Positions 12,901 through 27,900 of a stretch of DNA of 64,000 nt are shown here, one piece after another (position 1 is the first letter of the stretch; each line of letters begins with the position of its first letter). Location of the stretch: contig CP053169.1 in assembly GCA_014607495.2 (NCBI GenBank), positions 2,480,001 to 2,544,000 on the forward strand, in the 5' to 3' direction. The notes under the pieces are model-generated. The model was not told where the DNA came from and searched no databases. It saw only the letters and a list, made by a program, of their open reading frames with translations. A program made the position numbers and the translations under genes. The DNA comes from Carposina sasakii (lineage: Eukaryota > Arthropoda > Insecta > Lepidoptera > Carposinidae).

Positions 12901-15900
12901 GTTGGTGTAAGATTCAAGGCAAATATTGATATGGTGACATTAGACTAAGCTTCTGAAGCGAAAACCACAAATTTCCGAATTTTTGCGACATTTTCTTTTT
13001 TTTTGCGATGTTGTCTAGTTCGTTTATTAGGCCTAGAATAATGCCTTAAAACCTATTCAATATTTTAGGTAGTAGGGACAGACATACACACGGCTGTGTT
13101 TCCAAAATAGGGTAGCTAGAACTGCGGGATCACGAAGGAAATCCTACAATCGGGTTTAGCATAGTGGGCGAGTTGTAACCATATTGCCTGACAGCTTCTT
13201 TTAATTTCGCGGTTTTTCGTTTATCAAGGGTAACAAACCCAATGAAAAATGTTAGTGACTCTTTCTAAGTACTAACCTATTGTAAAATTTTATCTGTCTT
13301 ATCCATCTTTCAACAACACCCTAAAATATCGTCAGTAACAACGATTGCAATGTTGGTTAGCGTGTTTTGGTTTACGACCACGGGTATAAACTTATAATGG
13401 TAGGTAAGAAATTATAGCGGAGTTACAAGGTAGTATGGGATGTCGAGTCAAAATCATTGGATTTTTAATTGCTTTAATTAATTATTTATATCTACCATCA
13501 CCTATCTATTATTATAGGGTACTAAAATTATTTGTGTAGCAGAATTCTTTGCAATGTTTTACATTAGAAATGCCAATTCAAATCTCTGTTCTATCGTTTC
13601 GAAAGATATCTATTTATAACGAATCGCAATTATATTAATGGATGTTTCCAATATCAATTCTCAATTATACATTTACTAGCGGCCGCCCTACACTTTGTCT
13701 GCGTAAAAGGGAATTTCGTATCAGCATTGCACCCGTGACAAGGCGGGCCGGCTTACTAGTTATTCATACAAATTTTCCTCTTGATTCAATAAAAAACTAT
13801 TGCGTAGTTTTATAGATCTAGCATATGTCGGGACAGACAGACAGGGGGAAGACTTTTGATCCTGTGCTAATGCTTGCTGAAGCTTCACTAAATACATCAG
13901 CTGCATCTCCTTCCGTATATGTCGTATGGAACTTAGGGGCATTCTCAGGAGATTATAGCTAGCAACTTGTCGCTGATGATTAAAATATAAACTCTTGATT
14001 ATGGCATGTAGCTAGATCTCCCACCTCCACTCCCAGCTGCTATCGAATATTTCATTCATCGTATCAGTTTCACACTCAATGAACGTTTACGCTACGCCAG
14101 TGATAGAAAACGAATGAGTCACAGATTAAACAATGCTATCCATTAAGTTTATATTGAATCACGCAGCCATAACAATACATGTTTCTAACTCGATTAGATC
14201 AGTCCCAGGCCTATTAAAGACAGCCGATTTTCATCGCTGAGAAGCTGTCGTCTCCCTCACACCTATGGGAAATCTAGCGACAGATGATACAACCGATTAT
14301 TGTCGGTATGTGTGGGTTACTATGGTCCGTTTCATAGAATAATTCCTATGACTGATTTCGGAACTAATATTTTTTGTATGCAGTGAAACAGAAAATGTGG
14401 TCTTATATATAGTAACTAGCGCCATCATCCATCGGAACTATACGGTGAAACGTAGAGTACGTTTGTCACGATTGCACCCAACAGATGGTTTTTATGTCTT
14501 GAGAATGAAGATTGACTTGACAAGTACGAGACGTGAATATGCTTTCCCTTTCTGTTCTATTGAATAGCTGCCGGAAACCTTTCCATATCCTCAATTGAGT
14601 AGACGGTTATTGAGTTGAGAGATACGTCTTTAATACAGATGATTATGCCCATATCATCAGTCTTTGACTCAAACTTGATTTACACTCAAAGATAACAAAG
14701 TACTAGCATCACCCTGAGTACACTTAAGGATTCCTTATCTACGACTAGCTAGGGTAACATGAGATGATAGCAGTTTATACAAATTGCTGTATTGTCCGCC
14801 ATGTTTGATTGCCAATGACAATGCTTACCGGACCGAAACGCTGAATGAAACTGTCATTATGTTGTTGATAGATAACGTACGAGTATCCAGGGATTTGGTA
14901 TCTCCTCTTATGCGAGTATCTCATACTGTTACACTGCACTGTTGAGTTATAGACTTTTCTCTTTCGTACTATCTAAGGTTCTTCGTTTTAAGGTAATCAA
15001 TCTTTTATCTGCCGATATTGAATCACTATAATATACGAATTTGCATACCTATCATATTGATTAAGAAGCCGACCAAACTATTGGCTGATAGAAAGTCTGT
15101 AGTATGCGGGGGTACTTATTATGCATGAGCTGACCTCAAGTTGTTTGAGAGCAGGAAGATGATGATGACCCTTTCTTATGTAAACTTGTCTGACGTCACA
15201 ATGACAAAGAGGCGCGATTGGTCCCATTCTTCATAGTGATAGATTTTGATACAAAAACGATGCATTATTGAAACTACCACTAGTATTCATTCGTATAAAC
15301 ATATGACGTAACTTGATTTGTGTGATTCTATCATACATAATCATGATCACAAGCAAGTCACGTTGAGATATTATTAACATAAATAAAACTACGTCTTTTT
15401 CCCGGCAGAGATCACGGATCACCATTTGCCACGGTCCTGACTCCCTGACACACCTCTTTCGCTTCATCTACCTCTGGATTATTATTCAAAGAAATTATTA
15501 AAACAAGATTTAAAGTCTTTATCCAAGCGAGCCATAAACAACTTTTCTTAGGACTAGCCCCTATTACTACAAGAATGCACGCAGCAATAAAATCGAAACT
15601 GGCAGTCCTTGAAGCAGTAGAAATCGTCCTTGAAGCAGTAGAAATCGTAGGATCAGTTGCCTCGACTGATGTAGTCGGCCGGAGATGTAATGGACGGATG
15701 TGTGTATCGATGAGCCCACGTGGCGTTGGCGACCCCAATATCTGTCCGACGCAGGATTAGTCATAAGGGCTAGCCCATGCGTTTCCGCTGGCGTTTGTTC
15801 GATAGCGGCCTTGTGGGTGACTGGCTTTTTGATGGGATTTGGTTATGTTTTTTTGGGGGTTCCGTACAAAAAATGTATGATGGACCCTTTTAGGGTAATT

Positions 15901-18900
15901 CGTGCGTCTTTCTGACCGTCCGTCGTCGATTTGTTCCAAATCTACTGGACCAAATCAGGTAAAATTTTGTAGGTTAGTGTAATCCTGTGACTCAAACAAA
16001 AACATGTGTGAAGTAAATATGTACATATATATATATTTTTAATAGGGGTCATTATTAGGGTAAATATTAGGAAATTTGTTCTTTTTTTTCAAACCGTACT
16101 TTGTTACATATCAAATTAGTTATAATAATTAAAGTTTGAATTCTAATTAATCTAATTCTTGGCATTCTACAGAACCCTCTTTACGCAAGTTCAATTCGCA
16201 TTTGGCCTTTTTTTTGTTTTTCTCAACCTTTTCCTAAAGTTCAATGTCGTTTTTATGTCAGTATGGTTTTCTTTATTATTTATTAACTTGTGTAACCTAT
16301 TGTAAAGTGTGCCACTTCGCACCCCATTCTTTCTATAATTCACCGCCACCCGCATATTTAGGTCATTGGAACTGACCGTGACATGATTGTTTGAAGTATT
16401 TGTAGGGTGAAATGTATCAATACTTACATATGTAGGCACGGCTGTGCTCCCAAAATGGGGTAGCTAGAACTTCAGGAGCGTAAAGGAGAGTCCACAGCCA
16501 CGTTCAGCATGTTGGGAACAGATGTAAATGGTCAGTGACAAGATGCCAGCTTATCGCCTGAGATACTCGTAATTCCCAAGTTCCTTAGTCGACTCCTTAC
16601 AACATGCACGGAAGCAGATTCGATGCAGCTGATGTATTCTAGTGTAGCCCCGCATTTCAGCATAGGTATCAATTTAAATCTGTATTTTCTATGCCCAACA
16701 TTTCGTGAATAGGTTCTCTGCACTGGCCATATTTTCATTGTATTTCGCTCGACATATCTCTCCCGTTATTCGGTATCTATTATAGCACCTAGGGTCTGGT
16801 GGATTGAAGCTAGTAGCTTGTAGTTGTAATCACTTTTATAAAAGAAAACCATTTGAAAGCTATTTTAAACCTTCGTTTAACGCAGACATTGATTATCCAA
16901 TGTCCCACGGCTTAATAAGTAACCCGTTTTGAAAGGGGCTTAAGATTGATTGAGACGTCGTTATGGTGACTACTCACGACCAGTTAAAAGCCATGTGGTA
17001 CTACCAACTGAAGCTTTAATATATTTAACAGCCGCCTGCTAGCTACTCAAGTTTTTTCTAACCAAATCTATAAGGTGAACGACCTGAGCTTCGAACTCAG
17101 TTATGTTATTAAGCAACTAATAGAGGTAGGTGCTCAAGTAAGCTTATACCCGCAGTCAACTCTCTTCAACTCTATCGTGTTGGGTAACATTGGAGTAAGC
17201 GCCCACCCGCGCCGCTTTGATGGGTGATTTTATTGTTTGCCTCTACTTTTTAGTGTGTACTCACGTTTCTAAAGCAAGTTCTTTGTTTAAATTCGTTGGC
17301 TTTTATATTATATATATAGACTTTATAGATTTCGCGTCGTCGTCGTCTGACTGGCCACTAAAAACAAGCAACAGCGTTACGAGTAAAAACCGATTTCAAT
17401 TAAAACTTTTTTCGGCGAAACGGTCGAGATATGGCGCAGCAACCTTTTTTGGCCAGCTAAAATCGTGTTCATTGGCCTGTGATGGGTGAATGCGCTTGAG
17501 TCTGTGGGCGCACCTACCTCCTCCTACGCCATCCGCCGCTGGTACTTGATGTTGACATCTCATTAAGCAAAGCCAGGGGGAGGTATAATTATTGCGGCAT
17601 TCACAATTTTCACTTCACAAAGCACTCAGAGGAAGTTGAAAGTAGTTGAAGGCTTTATTGCCTTATGTTTGCTCTGCTCATAACCACTTCAATATCGTGC
17701 AATCCTGGTACTTTAGTAAAGTAATCGCCGCCATCTCGTCCAATTAAAGCAATACAGGATGCAGAAGCTTCTATGATGGTCTATAACTTAATAAGCGCCT
17801 ACTATGTGAGTCATGCGACTCTAGTATCTGCGGCCGGGCTTAATATTACATCATTACATTGGAATGTAACCAATTATAGTAGACAGAGTTTAATGCTTCG
17901 GCGATTTGAACAAGTTTTATAACCGTTTTGAGGGTGGTAGGTGCTTCGTGCTTCCTGAACTTTCTTTGTGACATTTTCTATCGTTTAAGACGTTTTCCAA
18001 TGGTTAATTAACATTGAGAAGATAATTATGTGTTAAGTTTGCAGGACGAATTGTTTCTCTAAAAAATGGTTTCTTGCCTGGTCGATAGATAGTAAAGTAA
18101 CAGTGAAATAGCAAATCATGAGGCATTGTTTATGTCTCTATTATCTATAAATAGGCTTATCGCTGAATTATGACTGCCTACCAGATATCAATCATCTATA
18201 CACACATAATAAAAATGTAACGGGTCGCTGTCTGTACATGGCAGATATATAAGAAAAAATATTATAGAATACCTTTTCAACGCAATAGTACCCAAAACAA
18301 TGATTTTTTGAATATTTGTCTGTTTGTCGGTGTCTGTTTGTCGGTTTGTCTGTGCACGCTAATCTCAGAAACGGCTGGACCGATTTCGATGCAGTTTTCA
18401 GGAATATATTGTGACAGGTCCCACTTAACATATAGGCTTTTTATCCCGGGAAAATGTTTTTATTATAAAATTATTAATAAAGAAAATGGAAAAAATTCTT
18501 CACCCGAGTGGGAATCGAACCCACGACCGCTGCAAACCGTGCCAGCCGCTATAACCACTAAGCCACCGGTCAATTACTCGGATGACGAATTTTACCATCT
18601 CTTTTCTAAATTACATATTGGCAACGTTATTCTTCATCCCGATAGCTATACACATATATATATATAATGTTTTTATCCCGGATTTCGATATTTTGTTTTT
18701 TTTTTATGTAGTCCACGCGGACGGAGTCGCGGGCGTCCACTAGTTATAAATAAGTACAAACTAGGTATATGTACCAAATACCTACTTGCTACATGCTATA
18801 TTGCATGCATGCTTTTTGCTATTGCCTGAAACAGAGAAATAGGACAGGGAACATCACTCTTAAGACAAAAGGTATTGTCAATACCTGGCTAGATAATAAT

Positions 18901-21900
18901 AATAGATTATTAATATGCGTTAGTATATCAAATGATTACAATAAACTTATTAAAATTATTGTACACTTGTTTATTATTATATCGGCCGGCCCTACAATAA
19001 ACCAGACGAGATATAAAAGCGATGACTTTCTCTCATTCCATACTTTTCCAGCTATCTTTCACTTCTTACTATAATATCTTTTATTTATTATGAAAAGCTG
19101 CTCTAGATATTTCTTTATTGATGCGAGAAAGTTTAAAGTTCCAAGTAAATGGAATGTCTAACCACCCCCACCCCCATATAATTCAACGTTGCCTTCGACT
19201 TCAGACACGTTTCTAAAATATTTCACTGCGTTTTTCCAAATGCACATTAATGAAATAATTAATATCTGAGACACTATAAATTTCGAACAAGGAATTTAAA
19301 ATAAAAAATAATAATAAAATTAAACTATATTTCTAACACGTTAAAGGTAGCCACAAAAACACTCTGTATAAATTCGTCATACACGCGGCTGTGTTCTCAA
19401 TAATGTGTTTGCCAGAACCGCAGAATCTCGAAGGTTGTATTGTACGCCGCCAGGTCTGCTTAGGACGGCCACGTTTGCGCTTCCCTTGGGGGTTTCAATC
19501 CACAATTTACATTTTACATGATATGTATGATGTGGTGAAGCGGCGATAGCCCAGTGGTTAAGACGTGCGGGAGGCGTATGTTCGATCACAGTCACGGGCC
19601 TGTACCAATGAATTTATTTCATGTACAGATTTTAATGTTGCAAAATTGTCACTTAGCTGGTGCCTCGGAAAGCACGTAAAACCGTCGGTCCTGCGCCTGA
19701 TCTCTCTCCGGTCGTGTCGGCTTTCCGTCCCATCGGACTATGAGAGTGACGGAATAGAGAGTGCATCTGTGTTTGCGCACACACTTGTGCACTATAATAT
19801 CTCCTGCGTACCTGGCCAATCTCCGTAGATATTGGTCGCCTTGACCGAAATACGGTCGGAGATCATCATCATCATGTATGATGAATAATATGTATGTATA
19901 CCTACTAAATCCCAACTAATATTGTGCAGATGAAAGTAAGTTTGTTTGTTTGATACCTCTTCTACTTTATTCACTAAACCAATCTTCTTAAATACATATT
20001 GGTATACTTATAAGTAGGAGTGGAGGTCGTTGGGGGAGGCCTATGTCCAACAGTGGACTTCTCAGGGCTGTAAATGATGATGATACTTGTTGTAAGTATG
20101 GAGAAAGACAGGCTATATTACGTACTCCACGCATACAAAATAATAATTATTTTTACAGAAAAAAAAGAAGTTATATAACAAGAAAAACATTTTTTAGTTT
20201 GTTAATTCCAATCTCCAATGCTCATGTTTTTTAATTGCGCTATCTCGTTATCTGTATTTATATTTTTTATCAGTAATTTTATATCTCCGTTAAATATTTA
20301 CACACTTATAAAAAAATGGTGCCAGATAATAGACAGTATTCAGTTGTTTGAGCTATGAAATTGCCTATCTACAAAACATCTGTACAAATTGTGCTTATCA
20401 TTGACATTACGTAAGGTCTTAAAACCATATCATTAGTCGATAATTCACACTTGAATTCACTTTTGCCACAACTAAAAAACTGTATGTTAAAACAAAACAC
20501 AAAGTGGCCTCAGTCATTATTACCTATAGCCAGGCATCTATTCCCACTAATATAATAAACCTGCAAGTTTATGATACGGGATGTTTGTTACTCTTTCACT
20601 CCAAAACTACTTAAACGTTTTTGACAAAAACTTGGTAGCTTATATATAAGCTAACTAAAATAGTTAAATAGTTAAATGCAGAAACCTCTACACACATGCT
20701 AGTACTAGTTCATAAAAAAATTTATAGCATTGAGCTTATTATATTTAGCTTTTTTTTTTAAATAAAATGTGTGAAGGACAAACATGCTTTCTAAAGGTCC
20801 AAGGATCATTCCTTTCCAAACGTGGCCAGCGTTTGAAATCATTTTATTGGAAACTGCACTACGTGCTTACTATGTCAATAAGATGTTCAGAGAAGCTGCT
20901 TCGTTTTTATTACGAAATTTGGTTGGTAACACGGTTTCTACTCACATCGTCGTTTATTTAACATTAATTTAAAACACCTACTAGTTATTTAACAGTGTGA
21001 TACAAAACAATTTTCCTTTTACATGAAACAGAACGCATTTTTTGCACTTTTCAAGGGTAGATTCAAATAAATCCCATCAAGAAAAAGCGATTTGGCTTAG
21101 TCGTCTCCGGTATAAATTTTATACGATACGATTTTTTTTTGTATGAAACATAAAGCATTTTTTTTTACTTCTCGAAGGTAGATTAAAATAGAAAAATGAA
21201 TAAAATTGTTAGATTTTGCTCAGTCGCATCCAGTTTTTGATTTAGCTCGCACGGTTTATGTAAATTACATTATATTGTAATCGTTTTTTTTATATAATCA
21301 AATATGGGGTACGATATAATTATACACGGCTACGGCTGGTGGGCTGAGTATATTTATCACAGGCCTCAAGTGCCCAACGGTGGGAGTACAGACAAAAGCA
21401 GTAGAAATTCTACAAGTCCAGCCAATGACTGTGCAAATTCGGCGAGTCCAGATAATGCTAGTGGAAATTCTGTGAGTCCGGACAGTGATAAATGTGTGAG
21501 TCCTGACAATGCGAGTGCCGTTTCTCCTAGTTCAGACAAAGCTAATGCTGTGAGTCCAGACATTGCAAGTGCCGTTTCTCCACGTCCAGAGAGGGCCAAT
21601 ACCGTGACTCCAGGCAATGAAAGTGCGAATTCTGTTAGTCCAGACAATGCATGTGTCGTTTGTGCTAGTCCAGATAATGAATGTACGGATACAGTGACTG
21701 CGGAGAATGCGAGCAGCAATTCTGTGAATGTGGTAGACAGTGCCAGTATCGATGTGGGTACAGATGCTGTAGCGGAAATTGATTCGGCTGCTGTTAATGA
21801 TCATTCTGTGGTTACTGAAGCTGTGAGTAGGTATATTATATTTAGTAAATTCTTGGGCGGTTGGATGCAGGCCGCTTCCGACCGGCCCGAATAGAGGCGG

Positions 21901-24900
21901 TTGGCGGAAGCCTATGTTCAGCAGTGGACTTCTCATGGCTAAGAATGATGATGATGATACTCTCGGGCATTCTCACAGGCAAGCTAGCAAACTGTCACTG
22001 ACCATTAACATATGTCTCTGCTATGCTAAACGTAGCTGTAGGATGTCCCTTATAATCCTGCGGTTCTGTCTACTCCGTTTCGACAACACAGCCGTGTCTT
22101 TATGTTTGTATCCTAGAGGTATTTATAACTATGATTGATGTTCATTTTGTCGTAGGATATTTGTACCGTTATTTTAGTACCGGTATCGTCTTTACTGGAA
22201 CTTTTTCGAATATAGTTATGTGCGTGTAGTTTGGTTTGTCGTAGATGCCTGCCAACCACTACCAACGAAACAGTTTATAAAGAAGGTACCTAATTAGGCG
22301 GTTTGAATCAAGTTATGTTATGACTAATGATTTATGGTGCTTTATTTATATGTTTTATTCGTTTAACTTTATCTGAAAGACTACCAAATAGCGCAAAAGG
22401 TCTATGCGCGATTTGGTTGTAAGTATTGAGGTTTATATTTTTAAAATTTAAATGAACGTGGTACTACCCCATGAACTAACAATATGATAAGGTACATTAC
22501 TTGTAATATAACTCTTGTATGTCAAATATTTATAAAATTATTAATAAAAAAAATGGAAAAAAATCTTCACCCGAGTGGGAATCGAACCCACGACCACTGC
22601 AAACCGTACTTTGACAGTAATTCACCATTGCATTATAACTCGTATACTATTCGCGCAAACGTACGACACCAGGTACAACTCTATGTCAAAGCGCTTAATA
22701 TCAATTATTATCCTCACTGTGATTTCAGGCACGTAGCGAGCTAGGTTTCGTTACATATGACTCAGTGTTAACAAATGCTCTACCTATGAGGGGTCACTTG
22801 TACTGTCGTGTGATAGGCAATTTGATGCGTTTTCGCGCCTATTTGTTCAGATGTAGATTTGTTTTGATACATTTATTTTATTACCATGGTACATTCAATA
22901 TCTACCTAACTACTGAAATAATTCTTCTTCGCTTTCTTAGCTTCGTAAAAGGTTATAGGTTGCACTTGCAGAAACTGAAGGTAGAAGGGAAAATGTAACT
23001 TTTCCTTAATTTCTGTATTTTATTATGCATATTTCACTGAAAATGAATTAAACAACTTACGTTAACCTACTGATTCTAACATTGAGTTGATTTTGATCCA
23101 TAATGAAAAACTTAAAATTTAACATACAGGGTGTAACAAAAAGGGTTTGTTAAGCGAAAAGCTATGTAAATAACCCACTATAGAGAACCTATCCACAAAA
23201 TTTGATATCCGAAATCACATGTTTATTTTTCCAAATAGTTTGGAGAATTTTTAAATATGTCAGGAATTTTCATACAATCTTGAAAAATAAAAATGTGATT
23301 TCGAGTTTCAAATTTTGGAAATAGGTTCTCTGTAGTGGGCTATTTATACAGCTTTTCGCTTAACATACCCTTTCTGTTACACCCTGTATAGGTATAATTT
23401 TACCGTCAATTATCAGTAATACCACGAGTTTCTCAAAGCTAACAATGTGTCAAATTGTTAAATAGACGATCCATATTTAGCGTTCAAGAAACCGGCGGTA
23501 GGCTACCAGCCTAATCACGCCGTGGCTAGGAGAATAACTGTAGGTATATCATCAACCTTTGTGCCTTTCCGATAGTCTAATTACGGCCATCCCTTTCTAG
23601 ATAAAGTAAACACTAGATACAGACCTAGCAACAGACGCCATTACTATGGGCAAACAATTATTATTGTTTTAGGTCAGTTATTGTTTTGTGTGAGTGCGGT
23701 TAAGATGTTTCTAGTGTTCAGTTTCAGTGAGGAACGTGGACACTTGTAATCAGTTCGCCTGTCTACTGCAAGCATTATGCGGACGGAATGTAATTATCCT
23801 TTTCATACTGGATTTTATTATCTCGGATGTTGTTATTTTTGGCGAAGTATTTGAAATGTGATCGTCTATGTTTCGATCTAGGTACTTACCTTTAGGTCCT
23901 TCTAGTGTACTAACCGAAATTTCTCATGCTTTGGTGGTCGTGTTATGATGTGATTTACTTATTTATTTCCTCTCCTATTATCCCTGCTGCTGTATAAAAA
24001 CCGGATTTTCCCGAGTTGTTTAATATGCAAATTTTAAACGAGGCTCTGCGGCTGTCTTTACTACCCTAAATATACATAGATAACAGACAGAAGCGGCGCG
24101 GCTCGCTACCTTTGTTCTTTTATACACAATGTAAGAGAAGGACGTGGTGCAAAACAGATAGAAAATGTGCGCTGATGGCGCGCGTACACCCGCGCTGTCT
24201 CTGGCCTGCCCCTAAGACTTGTGTTTCCTCCAATCTACTAAATCCTAAACTACCACCAACAACCTAACCTAACCAGCGTTTCCCTTGTCCCCAGATAACG
24301 CCCGACATGACGGACCGCGAGCGTTACCGCGCGCCGCCGCCGCCCGAGCCGCCGCCGCACCGCGTGCGCGCCGCCGACCTGTACCCGCGCGTGCGCACGC
24401 ACTGCGACGAGCCCGGCCTCGAGGTGGCGTTCACGCCGATATGTGGCGAGTTTGTGCAGGTACATGCTATTCTATGTTATTTTATTCTAGAGACTAGCTC
24501 GGTGAACATGGAAAGCCCTTCAAGCTACCATCATCAGTCATAAATAAATAAATATTCACTTTCGCAACACACCTAGTCGCACATTAATATCCCTAAGGTC
24601 TTGTATCGTAAAAAAAACTAGAGTGCCTTTCTCCATGCTGCTGTTCTGTTCTATCTTATTCTATTCTACTGTATCCTGTTATTTGAGTGAGTTACCAAAT
24701 AGCTCTTTTAAACGATGCATCGCGACGGCGCTAGTTTCTTTATGTATGAGTGCATCATCAGTATAACTGCTTACAAAAAACCTAGGGTCTTTGATTCTAC
24801 CAACTTCAATCGTCAAACTATATCTTCCCTTCTTTATGTCTGTGTCTGAGACTACTGAAGCCGCGCGTGCGCTTCACGCGGATCTGAGACGAATTTGTGC

Positions 24901-27900
24901 AGGTTCTTGCTGTTCTATTTCTATTCTATGCTGTTCTTTTCTGTTCTACTGGGCCTAGCTAGAGTATGTAGGTACCTATTAAGTGTACAGGTGTGAGATA
25001 CCAAACTTCGTTATGAGCACCAGATGCTTTTCCATAAAACTGCGCATGCGATGATTCCACTCGTTGATTTCTTTTATGCAAGTCCAAATACAAATATTTT
25101 GTAAACATTTTTCTACATAAAATGCCGTGGACGACTCTTATGTAGTTGATGTTGGGGGTGGTGGATGGTTTGAAACGACAGGTGCAAACTTACTGGGGCA
25201 TAGCGTGAGAGCTTCTCTTTCTACCCTATATGGGCGTCTTTGTCTTTTGCAATAGCTTTTTAGGGGTTAAATATTTGAACTGATGCAAAAAAGTTCTGAT
25301 TCATTTTAATTTATGTAAGCAGGTGGGGTTTGTTAACGTCATTAAAATAAACATGAAGGTACTTCTTCCGCAGACCCTCGTGTCAAATCTGCCCCCGTAT
25401 CGTCTGTATGTATGTATGGATCGTCTTTTTTGACAATTCATAGTGATGATCACCAATTAATCAAATGCAAGTGAAATGATGCTTTGCTTGAAAAAAAATT
25501 GGCACCACAAACTTACATGTCACCAAAAACTATACAAATGTTGTTTATAATGTGAGCACATAGAAAAGTATATCTGGCCGTCGGAATACATGGCGTTTTT
25601 TCGTGTAATATGTAAAAATCTAAGATTTATATATATTTCTTTAAAAAGCGAGTAGTTTCAAACTGATTCATCTATGAGTAAACTTCTGTTACAAGTACAA
25701 TAATTTCAAAAGCCAACTTATAAATATTTTATGTTACGTTAGTGGTACCGTATTTTTGTTATATTCTTACTACATAGCGTTTATGGATGAGGTCGGAAGA
25801 TTAATTATACAATATGCTTATACGTTATTTACATAATTAAGTCACCAAACATAAGCGCTAGTTTCCTTACAATTCGGATATGTTTTATATGATTTGTTAA
25901 GTTCTATTTAAATTCGTTTGAATTCATTAGTTTATGTTACATGTAGACACGAACGTGTTCCCTAATATGAGGTAGCCAGGATCTTAAGCCACGGGGACAG
26001 ATGATCGATCAGGGACAAGTTGCTAGCTTACCGCCTGAGAATGCCCGAGTTCCTCAGGCGACTCTTACGACATGCACGGAAGGAGCATGCAGCTGATGCA
26101 TTCTTTTTTCACCTATTCAAATCAGTGTTGCCACCCAAACCAAATGTTGTGTTATTGAAATTTCCTTGGGGGTACTATTTTTTTCTTAGAATTTTCAGCA
26201 AAATACGATCTTTTCTTGTCTGTGGTACAATCCTGTCAAAAATAAAGTTGACAACACTGATTCAAATTGCGTCGTTAATTAACATGATCTATTTCTTTTA
26301 TCCGCAGTGGATCGGCCGAACCTCGGATGGAGGCACCCTCGCCATGTCAAACTACCGTCTCCACGTGCAGTCTAGAAAACGAAACGGCCCCGGTACGTCC
26401 GTCCCGCTTCGTCTCATCGACGCACTGGAGATACGAGATATCCTGCACCTGATCGTGCTCTGCAAACACGGAAGACAGTTCGTGTGAGTAATTGCTAGCT
26501 CCTTATATGTTATGAGCGCCTGGTACCTGGTCGCGAGTGTGGTTGGTTTTATTCAGTGCATAAAAGTTTAGGTGAGTTAATGTTAGAAGTGCTTGTCAGC
26601 AGCTTATTGATAAATGTTTGAAAATTCTTTCCTATAGTAAGATACGAAAAAAAGATTAAAGTTTATGTGGGAAATTCACTCGGCGACGGGTCCTTAATAA
26701 AATAAAAACTCCGTAATAATTTTATGCATTCAATACATTTTTTTCTATTTGTCTTGTCTGTTCCGGCTAATATCTGAAACGGCTATACTTATTTTGTCGG
26801 GACTTTCACTGGCGGATAGCTAATGTGATTAGGCATATTAGGGAATATGCGTCTGACACGAAAACAGATTTTTTATATTTTATTCGAAATATATTACAAA
26901 TACAAATCGAATACAAAAATAACATAAATTCAGTTATTAAATACCAAAGTTTAAAAAAATTAAAAAAATTACAACATAAAAGGAATGAAAACATACAATT
27001 TTACCCATATTTTGAATTGAGGCCACCAGAACCAGAAAACCACAATTTGTGAAAATATTAAAACGACAATTACAACATAATCAAGATGATATGAAAATTC
27101 ATAGCAGTATTTTGGCATTACCATATTCATACTCTGGTTTTGAATTATCTCATTGATTTAATAAATACTTTATTAATATCTGTACCTATTACTAAACAAT
27201 TTTTATTATTTATTGATAGCTATACACAAAAATGTTATACTTATTACGTTTATAAAATAAGATTGCATTTTTCCCGTACTAATTGGAGACTGTTGTGTAC
27301 TATGACGTCAAAATCTGTGCCATTTTAATATGGAGCAAACGGAGCGTTTCAAAAACATTTTGCCGGCTCGTATTTTTGAATGGCTGTAAATCCAAAACGG
27401 TTAAACTTAGATGCCATTCCAAGGGCAAACTTTATTCATTTTTCACGTACAATCTAAAAATGAAAAAAAAAATCATGCATAATATACCCTATTTGGACTA
27501 CTTTTATTCCCGAATTTTTACGGGAACGGGAAATGATAGGAGTTTTAAAGTTCACACAGACGACGAAGTTACTGGCGGCTGCTATGGATACTTGTAGTCT
27601 TATATCCGGTATAGGAAACATACAGCGGAAAGTATTTGACGTATCAACTTCGAATATTGCCCTTATAAAGCTTTCAGAAGTGAATAAAAACAAAAACTAG
27701 TTAGTTTTGATGGAGAAACAATGTAGTAATGTAATGTCTGCAAAGTAAGTTTGTTATCCGTCCCGTGGCGACAAAAATATTGACAAATCAAACTTTGTTT
27801 ACTCACAAAGTTACGTGGACAAGTCGAGCCGGTTTTCGAAGTAGCCAATAATGTTCGTACGCTTACTATTTAACAGACATGTACGTTTCAAAAAGATTTC

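Noticed and set aside
21366..21719. 117-codon antisense frame (Leu/Ala/Ser-rich)
   Set aside because: It is the mirror of the sense repeat ORF. The repeat composition lacks stops on both strands, and the sense frame has better splice-like borders.
26020..26307. Coding sequence upstream of exon 3 in the same frame
   Set aside because: The frame stays open, but it crosses a family J repeat and a good acceptor (TTATCCGCAG) starts the conserved sequence.
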